Below are positions 1 to 4,687 of a stretch of 6,373 nt of DNA, in pieces. Origin of the DNA: Deinococcales bacterium. GTDB lineage: Bacteria > Deinococcota > Deinococci > Deinococcales > Deinococcaceae. The notes beneath the pieces were generated by a model, which had not been told where the DNA came from, ran no database searches, and saw only the letters and a program-made list of their open reading frames with translations. The stretch lies in NCBI GenBank assembly GCA_014378225.1, contig JACMOA010000130.1:1-6373 (forward strand), in the 5' to 3' direction. Position numbers and translations under genes: made by a program. Position 1 is the first letter of the stretch. Every line of letters begins with the position of its first letter.

Positions 1-1
1 C

Positions 2-1042
2 AACTCGAGCGGGGTAGTGTTCTGGCAATGGGTGGAGTCACGTCAAAAAATTATCTTTGATGGCCTGGCCTCGGCCCTGTTCGGATTGCCTCCAGAAACC
101 CGTTATATGGACGCGTCCACCTTCCTCAACCTGATTCTCGAGGAGGACCGCACCACTTTCGAGAGGAGTATTCAGCAGGCGTTTGAAACCCTCGAGCGCC
201 ACGCAACCGACATCCGTATTCTGCGGCGCGGTCAAATTCGCTGGGTTCAGGTGCGCGGCAAAGTGGCGCTTGAGGACAGCATTCAGGTGATTAATGGGGT
301 ATTTCTGGACATCACCGAGCGCAAACTGATTGAGCTGCGGCTGCGTGAACTCAACGAGGCCCAAAAACGCTTTGTCAGCGACGCGGCCCATGAACTGCGT
401 GCGCCGCTCACTTCTATTCAGGGAAACCTCGAGCTGGTGCGCCTGTATCCACAAATGCCACCCGATGAACAGCTCGGGGCCATTGGAGACGCCGAACGCG
501 AAGCCGCCCGCCTGGGCCGCCTGGTTGCGGATTTGCTGACCCTGGCGCGGGGAGACCGGGGCGTGGAGATGATGGAAGACGACCTGAAACTCGACGAGGT
601 ACTGCAAGAAGCCTGGCGCAGCGCCCTTCCGCTGGGACGGAACCACTGGATGGAGTTGCTCACGCTCGAGGCGTGTAGGGTGCTGGGAGACCGGGACCGC
701 CTCAAACAACTGACCCTGATTCTGCTCGAGAATGCACTTAAATACACCCCTCCGGACGGTAAAATTACGCTCGAGCTGAAGTGTCTGGAGGGGCATGTAG
801 AGTTCCGGGTAAGCGACAACGGCGTGGGTATTGCCGAAACCGACCTGGAACGGGTATTCGAGCGCTTTTACCGCACCGACGAAGCCAGGGTGCGCGGCGA
901 GGACCCCGGTGGAACCGGGCTGGGCCTCTCAATTGGCAAATGGATTGCAGAGCTGCACGGCGGCAAAGTGTGGCTCGAGCGGGCAGACGCCGGTGGAACG
1001 GTGGCCGTGGTGCGCTTGCCCCGGCTCGAGCTTGAGGGTTAG
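2..1042 (+). CDS. PAS-domain sensor histidine kinase, 5'-truncated by window edge
   Basis: Partial sensor histidine kinase that would autophosphorylate on His and pass the phosphate to a response regulator, not visible here. The frame is open to the window edge, so GTG at 17 is probably not the true start. Numbering from that GTG: a PAS/PAC fold covers about residues 1-105 (a WQW segment near its start, LFGLPPE, and GVFLDITERK at its end). The HisKA dimerisation helix follows with the H-box SDAAHELRAPLTS, phospho-acceptor His125. The HATPase_c domain has an N-box with Asn239 (LLENALKY), a G1 box DNGVGI at 267-272, an F-box FERFYR at 281-286 and a G2 box GGTGLGLS at 298-305. All catalytic boxes are intact. 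No transmembrane segment is visible in this part, so whether it is membrane-bound depends on missing sequence. The order PAS-HisKA-HATPase resembles PhoR-type kinases. The signal sensed is unknown. The family call is secure. Confidence 0.95.
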   Translation, partial: NSSGVVFWQWVESRQKIIFDGLASALFGLPPETRYMDASTFLNLILEEDRTTFERSIQQAFETLERHATDIRILRRGQIRWVQVRGKVALEDSIQVINGVFLDITERKLIELRLRELNEAQKRFVSDAAHELRAPLTSIQGNLELVRLYPQMPPDEQLGAIGDAEREAARLGRLVADLLTLARGDRGVEMMEDDLKLDEVLQEAWRSALPLGRNHWMELLTLEACRVLGDRDRLKQLTLILLENALKYTPPDGKITLELKCLEGHVEFRVSDNGVGIAETDLERVFERFYRTDEARVRGEDPGGTGLGLSIGKWIAELHGGKVWLERADAGGTVAVVRLPRLELEG

Positions 1043-1060
1043 GCCGGAGGGTTAGGCGGG
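1035..1060 (+). repeat. 13-bp tandem duplication spanning the kinase stop codon
   Basis: AGGGTTAGGCCGG (1035-1047) is followed directly by AGGGTTAGGCGGG (1048-1060), 12 of 13 bases identical. The first copy contains the TAG stop of the kinase gene (1040-1042); the second carries another TAG in a different frame. It looks like a local slippage duplication. Confidence 0.75.
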
Positions 1061-1147
1061 AGCGAGTTTGTAACCGGATTGTTTGTGTACTGTCAGCTCT
1101 CGGCTCCTTTTTTTCACCTGATAGGAGGCACAGGCTGCGAAAAGGGT

Positions 1148-1153
1148 TATATT
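1148..1153 (+). promoter_or_regulatory. Candidate -10 element for a leaderless phosphatase mRNA
   Basis: TATATT lies 6 nt before GTG 1160, so transcription would begin at or next to the start codon. Deinococcus and Thermus relatives make many leaderless mRNAs with a TANNNT -10 box at this distance. No convincing -35 is seen. A strong AGGAGG at 1123-1128 is 31 nt from the GTG, too far to act as its ribosome binding site. Inference from spacing only. Confidence 0.45.
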
Positions 1154-1159
1154 GAGCGT

Positions 1160-2338
1160 GTGACCCTCAGCGGAGCCAATTCTCCTTCTCGCCCTGCTTC
1201 TGTGCGCTCACAAACCGTGTCACAAACGCTGCTCGAGGTGGCCCTACTCACCGACGTAGGGCAAATGCGGCCCATGAATGAAGATAGCGGCATCGCCATT
1301 CCCTTGCCCGAAGGCGGACTTTTTGTGGTGGCAGACGGTATGGGCGGACACAACGCCGGAGATGTCGCTTCTCAGATGGCAGTGCGGCTGCTTCAGGGAC
1401 ACTATCTGGTCCACAAAGACAAAGGCGACGTTCCTTCAAGGCTGGTCAAAACGCTCGAGGAAGTGAACAAACAGGTCTACGCCGAGGCCAGCCGACCAGA
1501 CCGCCGGGGCATGGGAACCACCGTCACCGCGCTGGCGGTGGACGGCCCCAACGCACTCATTGTCAATGTGGGGGACTCGAGAATTTATTTGCTGCGCGGC
1601 GGGTCGCTTTCTCAGCTCACCCGTGACCACTCCTGGGTAGCAGAGCAACAGCGGCGCGGACTCTTGAGCGAAGACGAGGCCCGAAACCACCGCTGGCGCA
1701 GCGTAATATCCAACGCACTGGGCAGCACCGCAGACCTCAAGCTGGACCTGAGCGGCCTCAAGCTCGAGCCGGGAGATTTGTTTTTGCTGTGTTCCGACGG
1801 CCTCACCGGGGTGCTCGAGGACAATCAACTCGCGCCGTTTTTACTGGCGGATTTACCGCTCGAGCGTAAAGTTCGCAATCTGGTAGACGCCGCCAACGCG
1901 GGGGGTGGCCCGGACAATATCACCGCGCTGCTGGTCAAGGTGGAGGCGGTGGGTGGGTCAAACCGTTCTTACGAACTGCCCACCCTGCAAGGTGATGGTC
2001 CGGTGCTGGCCCGCACCCTGCTGGGACTCGAAACTGAGGCGGGTGTTCAACCGCTTCCAGTTCCCAACAACCTGCCTTACGTCATTGCGCTTTACGTAGT
2101 CCTACTAGCCCTCGTTCTGGCCCCCGAACCCTACCGCACTGCGCTGATTCCAGTGCTGTTTCTGGCGGCGGGCATGGTGGCTTTCCTGTATTGGCGTCAG
2201 CACCGCCGTACCCACTCCCACAAGCCAACGAAAGACGCGCTCGAGGAAAAAGTGACGCCACCACAGCCCACCAATCTAGACAACCTGAAGGATACCGACG
2301 AAGACGAAGACGCTCGAGGGGAATTCTCGAGCCGATAG
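1160..2338 (+). CDS. PP2C-family Ser/Thr protein phosphatase with C-terminal membrane anchor
   Basis: Metal-dependent (Mn2+/Mg2+) protein phosphatase of the bacterial PstP/PrpC/Stp1 type, which reverses Ser/Thr phosphorylation by Hanks-type kinases. Counting from GTG 1160 (392 aa), the conserved motifs are DVGQMRPMNED (about 32-42), VVADGMGGHNAGD with metal-binding Asp59, RGMGTTVTAL, VNVGDSRIYLL, LTRDHSWV, NALGS, LLCSDGLTG with Asp212, and GGGPDNIT with Asp252. The catalytic domain is complete, ending near residue 262. Two hydrophobic helices follow at about 306-321 and 328-344, then a basic patch (WRQHRRTHSHK) and an acidic tail (DTDEDEDARG). The phosphatase is therefore probably held at the membrane with its catalytic domain inside the cell. 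The frame runs back to a TTG at 1079, but the extra 27 residues look unlike the family; GTG 1202 and GTG 1217 are other options. GTG 1160 is preferred because of a -10-like box just upstream. No partner kinase is in view. Confidence 0.93.
   Translation: MTLSGANSPSRPASVRSQTVSQTLLEVALLTDVGQMRPMNEDSGIAIPLPEGGLFVVADGMGGHNAGDVASQMAVRLLQGHYLVHKDKGDVPSRLVKTLEEVNKQVYAEASRPDRRGMGTTVTALAVDGPNALIVNVGDSRIYLLRGGSLSQLTRDHSWVAEQQRRGLLSEDEARNHRWRSVISNALGSTADLKLDLSGLKLEPGDLFLLCSDGLTGVLEDNQLAPFLLADLPLERKVRNLVDAANAGGGPDNITALLVKVEAVGGSNRSYELPTLQGDGPVLARTLLGLETEAGVQPLPVPNNLPYVIALYVVLLALVLAPEPYRTALIPVLFLAAGMVAFLYWRQHRRTHSHKPTKDALEEKVTPPQPTNLDNLKDTDEDEDARGEFSSR
2312..2332 (+). other. CTCGAG-built hairpin at the 3' end of the phosphatase gene
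   Basis: GCTCGAG (2312-2318) pairs with CTCGAGC (2326-2332) around a 7-nt GGGAATT loop, ending 3 nt before the TAG stop at 2336-2338. It could act as a weak terminator or 3' stabiliser, but no T-run follows it. It may simply be a by-product of the high density of the palindrome. Confidence 0.4.
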
Positions 2339-2413
2339 TAACCGACAATAGCTGAGAGTGGAAATTTAAGGTTCCATTAAAGCACGGCACTTCCGCTCAC
2401 ACATTCTAGGGCC

Positions 2414-2419
2414 TATACT
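2414..2419 (+). promoter_or_regulatory. Candidate -10 box for the lipoprotein operon
   Basis: TATACT matches the sigma-70 -10 consensus well and lies in the 160-bp gap between the phosphatase and the first lipoprotein gene. The hexamer 17 bp upstream (TTCCGC, 2391-2396) matches the -35 consensus poorly. If used, it would give a leader of about 70 nt containing three CTCGAG motifs and the hairpin just before the start codon. Confidence 0.3.
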
Positions 2420-2474
2420 CATCTTGGTACCTCCCCCCGGTTCGCGTCTTCACGCTCGAGCCTGATTTTTAACG

Positions 2475-2492
2475 CTCGAGATTTCTCTCGAG
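2475..2492 (+). promoter_or_regulatory. Hairpin that could sequester the Shine-Dalgarno of the first lipoprotein gene
   Basis: CTCGAGA (2475-2481) and TCTCGAG (2486-2492) form a perfect 7-bp stem with a TTTC loop. The right arm contains most of the only Shine-Dalgarno-like sequence, GAGG (2490-2493), located 5 nt before ATG 2499. Folding would hide the ribosome binding site. The pairing is seen directly; a regulatory role is inference. Confidence 0.45.
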
Positions 2493-2498
2493 GTCCTC

Positions 2499-3254
2499 AT
2501 GAAGTATTTCAAACCCAAGTATTTCAAACTCGCGGCGCTCACGCTATGCGCTCCCCTGCTGGGTTCCTGCTGGCTGATTTTCCCGGCTCCGCCTCCGTCC
2601 CCACCGTCCCTGTTTCTGAGCTTTGGCGTGCCTGAAATTCCCTCCGTCGCAGTAGGTAACGCCTATCTGGGCGTGTTCTGGTACGACGCCGAGGCTAACC
2701 CTTACCCAGTGGTTACAAGTCGGCTCGAGGGGAATATGGTTCCTCTCGAGGGTCGTCTCAGTCCCCCTCCACCACCCAGCGGATTCACTGGACGAGAAAC
2801 GTTTATCTCTGGGTATGAGCTGCAAAAGTTGCAGGAAAACCCCAAGTTTTTGCTTTCTCTGCAACAGGGCGAAGCTCGAGACAAGGGTGTTTCACAGCTT
2901 GGGGGAGCTGACGGCGCACGGACCGGAACCCTGTATCCCTTTGTGTGGCAGGATTTATTGGTCAATGGAAAGTTTGACCCGGTAAACGACAAAATCCTGT
3001 TTGATACCAACGATGTGATTTCTTACGCCAACAAAGACTTCAGTTACAGCTTTGACGGTAACTCGAGTGGAATTAGCTTCCGTGAAACCGGAAAGCGGCG
3101 GCAGGGCTGGACCCATGTTCACCACTTTGTGCTGACCGGGACTTCTGGAAATGAGCTGACCTGGAATTCTCTGGCTACCAACAGCCCCTCGCTGTACAAA
3201 ATGCGACTCAAGGAACCCACCGATGTGGTCAGCAGCATGGAGGTGAAACCATGA
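2499..3254 (+). CDS. Predicted lipoprotein of unknown function (first of tandem pair)
   Basis: A 251-aa protein that I do not recognise as a named family. It starts with a type II (lipoprotein) signal peptide: basic start MKYFKPKYFK, hydrophobic stretch LAALTLCAPL, lipobox LGSC with Cys24 as the acylation site. It is therefore expected to be anchored in a membrane and exposed outside the cytoplasm. Two proline-rich stretches follow, PAPPPSPPS (about 29-37) and a run of five Pro near 89-93, probably flexible linkers. The C-terminal half parallels the next gene's product: YPFVWQDLLVNGKFD (146-160), QGWTHVHHFVL (202-212) and SLYKMRLKEPTDVVSSM (231-247). The segment D152-x3-N156-G-x2-D160 looks like a decayed EF-hand loop. 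ATG 2499 has GAGG 5 nt upstream. A 15-bp tandem repeat encodes the KYFKP/KYFKL start. The stop overlaps the next gene by 4 nt (ATGA), indicating translational coupling. Confidence 0.85.
   Translation: MKYFKPKYFKLAALTLCAPLLGSCWLIFPAPPPSPPSLFLSFGVPEIPSVAVGNAYLGVFWYDAEANPYPVVTSRLEGNMVPLEGRLSPPPPPSGFTGRETFISGYELQKLQENPKFLLSLQQGEARDKGVSQLGGADGARTGTLYPFVWQDLLVNGKFDPVNDKILFDTNDVISYANKDFSYSFDGNSSGISFRETGKRRQGWTHVHHFVLTGTSGNELTWNSLATNSPSLYKMRLKEPTDVVSSMEVKP
2502..2529 (+). repeat. 15-bp period tandem repeat in the signal-peptide coding region
   Basis: AAGTATTTCAAAC occurs at 2502-2514 and again at 2517-2529, an in-frame duplication giving KYFKP-KYFKL. It lengthens the positively charged n-region of the signal peptide, leaving the reading frame intact. 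Confidence 0.8.
2724..2750 (+). other. Long CTCGAG-flanked inverted repeat inside the lipoprotein gene
   Basis: Arms 2724-2734 and 2740-2750 pair over 11 positions (10 Watson-Crick and one G-U in RNA) around a TATGG loop. Both arms contain a CTCGAG copy and encode LEG at residues 76-78 and 83-85. It is the strongest internal hairpin noticed in this gene. No function is assigned. Confidence 0.5.
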
Positions 3255-3904
3255 AAGGTGAAGCCATGAAACCGTTCATTTTAATGGCACTGTCAGGTGT
3301 TCTGGCCCTGACTTCCTGTGGGGGCGCACCCTCGAGCGACGCTGGGGGCAGCCGTCCTACGGCCCGTGTAACCAGCTTGTTCGAGTTTCCTGAAATTGCG
3401 ACGGGCGCAAAAACCTACCTGCAATTTCGGGACCCTGCCGGGAAGTCAGTGAAGCAAGAAGAGCTGAAGGCGGGCGAAACCTCGAGAGTGATAGAAATTC
3501 AGAATCTGGGAACGCCTTTGGAAGCGGACCTGAGCGCACCGCTCAGCTTCAAGCCCGCAGACGCCACGGTGGTGCAGGGACCCACGCCCTCGAGCGCTAA
3601 AATTTACGGTCTCGCCCCAATCATTTATGCCGATAGGAACAGCAACGGCACGCTTGACGACGGCGAGTTGCTGCTGATGACCCATGACCGGGTGCTCTAC
3701 AGCAGCGCCGCATTCACGGCGGCGTACTCGCAAGCGGTGGGGGGTAAGACCATGACCACTCGAGTGAACGCTCAAACCGGATGGACCCGGCTCGAGCACT
3801 ACGTCTACCTACCCCGCGACTCGAGCGAGTACAAACGCAGCCTGACCAGCACGGTAGACCGCACGTTTTATTTGCACAAGGTTACGCCTGAAACGAGTAT
3901 GTGA
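3251..3904 (+). CDS. Predicted lipoprotein with EF-hand-like Ca2+-binding loop (second of tandem pair)
   Basis: A 217-aa lipoprotein of unrecognised family. Signal peptide: MKPFILMALSGVLALTSC with lipobox LTSC, Cys23 if ATG 3251 is used. It is followed by a short Gly/Ser/Ala-rich linker (GGAPSSDAGGS). The body includes SLFEFPEIATGAKTYLQFRDP (about 42-62) and a canonical EF-hand-type loop, DRNSNGTLDDGE at 128-139, with oxygen ligands at loop positions 1, 3, 5, 9 and 12, Gly at 6 and Leu at 8, suggesting Ca2+ binding. Later blocks NAQTGWTRLEHYVYL and TFYLHKVTPETSM match those of the upstream lipoprotein in order and spacing, so the two are probably tandem paralogues. Two starts are plausible: ATG 3251 overlaps the preceding stop and has GGAGGTG 5 nt upstream, while ATG 3266 has AAAGGTG and gives a more typical signal peptide. 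3251 is kept for its stronger Shine-Dalgarno. A scaffold or adhesion role would be a guess. Confidence 0.85.
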   Translation: MKGEAMKPFILMALSGVLALTSCGGAPSSDAGGSRPTARVTSLFEFPEIATGAKTYLQFRDPAGKSVKQEELKAGETSRVIEIQNLGTPLEADLSAPLSFKPADATVVQGPTPSSAKIYGLAPIIYADRNSNGTLDDGELLLMTHDRVLYSSAAFTAAYSQAVGGKTMTTRVNAQTGWTRLEHYVYLPRDSSEYKRSLTSTVDRTFYLHKVTPETSM

Positions 3905-3951
3905 TACGCAATCCGTATGAGTAAAGCAGAGGGCAGAAAAAGCTAGAGCGT

Positions 3952-3986
3952 TAAGTCTAACATCTGAAGTCTAAAATCTGAAATCT
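3952..3986 (+). repeat. Degenerate heptanucleotide tandem repeat, consensus RAARTCT
   Basis: Five consecutive 7-bp units: TAAGTCT, AACATCT, GAAGTCT, AAAATCT, GAAATCT. All end in TCT and keep a strict 7-bp period. The purine-rich strand has no coding role. A second, different 7-bp repeat lies downstream of the GMC gene, so this may be a genome-wide class of intergenic repeat. Confidence 0.75.
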
Positions 3987-4013
3987 GACTTTCGATTACA
4001 CCTAGAGATAAAA

Positions 4014-4051
4014 CAGAAGGCCACACAGGTTTTTCACCGTGTGGCCTTCTG
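4014..4051. terminator. Strong hairpin, probable terminator of the lipoprotein operon
   Basis: CAGAAGGCCACAC (4014-4026) pairs perfectly with GTGTGGCCTTCTG (4039-4051), a 13-bp stem. It can be extended by GG/CC inside the loop if A4027 is bulged. The + strand flank (AATTTCTTC) has only a weak T-tract, while the opposite strand reads TTTTATC after the stem, so it could also stop transcription from the right. Position between two + strand operons supports a terminator role. Confidence 0.7.
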
Positions 4052-4184
4052 AATTTCTTCATTCATGCGCTCGAGCTTTTCAATTGGGTACTTTTATGGT
4101 TTTTGGGTGGGTCCAACTCGAGTAGGGTGTGAAACGTTCGTATGGGAGCAGGAATTGAGTTGCTATTAGATTTGTATTTCAACT

Positions 4185-4190
4185 TATAGT
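4185..4190 (+). promoter_or_regulatory. Candidate -10 box for the dehydrogenase operon
   Basis: TATAGT lies 14 nt before ATG 4205. A TTGCTA at 4160-4165 could be a -35, but the 19-bp spacing is long; TTGAGT at 4155-4160 is a better hexamer but 24 bp away. The resulting leader would be very short, yet GGAG (4196-4199) lies 5 nt before the ATG and is a good Shine-Dalgarno. Weak call. Confidence 0.25.
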
Positions 4191-4204
4191 TTACTGGAGA
4201 ACCA

Positions 4205-4687
4205 ATGGACCCTTCAGAAAAAGCCCAACTGCTCGAGTTGCTCGAGTCCAATCGCGTCACAAACGCTACCCGCAGAGTTTTGCTCGAGCGCCTGAATCAA
4301 AAATTTGAGCGTCAGTTTTTTTCGGTTTCACACCTCGAGCTTCTCAGGACGGTAGCCCTCAGATTGGTTCCGCATGACCCGCTCGAGCTGGATTTGGTGG
4401 GACCCATTGACGGCAGACTGGCACACGGCGATTCCAAAGGCTGGCGTTATGCGGACCTCGCGCTCGAGCCTAACCCATATAAATCATTGCTCGAAGCGCT
4501 ACCTAAAGACTTTTTACAACTCGAGGGCGAGGTTCAGGACAGCATTCTCGAGGGTGTGCAAAAGGAGTTTCCTCGAGCGTTTGAAGACCTGCTGGCTGAG
4601 TTGGTCGAGATTTATTATTCGCATCCGCTGGTTCAGGTGCGAATAGGCTATTACGGCTTTGCAGACGCACAGGGCTGGACTTTATGA
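4205..4687 (+). CDS. Gluconate 2-dehydrogenase subunit 3-like small subunit of a GMC dehydrogenase
   Basis: A 160-aa protein in an operon with the GMC flavoprotein; its stop overlaps the GMC start by 4 nt (ATGA), typical of co-translated subunits. Two segments recall the small subunits that accompany GMC dehydrogenases (Gluconate_2-dh3-like): SKGWRYADL (77-85) and the C-terminal YYSHPLVQVRIGYYGFADAQGW (137-158). This likeness is from memory and partly from context. In characterised relatives the small subunit helps fold, export or anchor the catalytic subunit. Here there is no twin-arginine or Sec signal (MDPSEKAQLLELLES), so the complex would stay in the cytoplasm. The sequence is predominantly helical and rich in Leu-Glu; nine CTCGAG motifs in 483 bp, eight in the Leu-Glu phase, contribute to this. 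ATG 4205 is supported by GGAG 5 nt upstream. Confidence 0.75.
   Translation: MDPSEKAQLLELLESNRVTNATRRVLLERLNQKFERQFFSVSHLELLRTVALRLVPHDPLELDLVGPIDGRLAHGDSKGWRYADLALEPNPYKSLLEALPKDFLQLEGEVQDSILEGVQKEFPRAFEDLLAELVEIYYSHPLVQVRIGYYGFADAQGWTL
4232..4246 (+). other. Two CTCGAG copies three bases apart near the start of the small-subunit gene
   Basis: CTCGAG-TTG-CTCGAG can fold into a 6-bp hairpin with a 3-nt loop at codons 10-14, encoding Leu-Glu-Leu-Leu-Glu. It lies 27 nt inside the gene and may affect early elongation; no evidence beyond the pairing. Confidence 0.35.

Larger units (their letters stand above)
3905..4204. other. 300-base intergenic region between the lipoprotein pair and the dehydrogenase operon
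   Basis: No credible gene. From left to right it holds a small 5-bp hairpin just after the lipoprotein stop (ATACG 3904-3908 with CGTAT 3914-3918), a degenerate heptamer repeat (3952-3986), a strong terminator-like hairpin (4014-4051), two CTCGAG motifs (4070-4075 and 4117-4122), and an AT-richer stretch (4155-4200) that probably carries the promoter of the downstream operon. GC is visibly lower than in the flanking genes. Confidence 0.7.

Noticed and set aside
38..796. Long antisense open frame (252 codons) opposite the histidine kinase
   Set aside because: It lies wholly over a kinase with intact motifs; the translation has no recognisable domain and no ribosome binding site was evident. 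It is a by-product of codon bias on the coding strand.
1079..1159. Upstream TTG start at 1079 for the phosphatase
   Set aside because: The added 27 residues resemble nothing in PP2C N-termini, there is no Shine-Dalgarno at proper distance, and a better GTG with a -10-like element lies at 1160.
3952..3986. CRISPR-like array from the regular repeats
   Set aside because: Units are 7 bp and directly abutting, with no spacers and no cas genes nearby.
4063..4260. Small antisense open frame across the promoter region of the dehydrogenase operon
   Set aside because: Low-complexity Ser/Lys/Asn-rich product, no Shine-Dalgarno recognised, and it covers the putative promoter and start of a better-supported gene.
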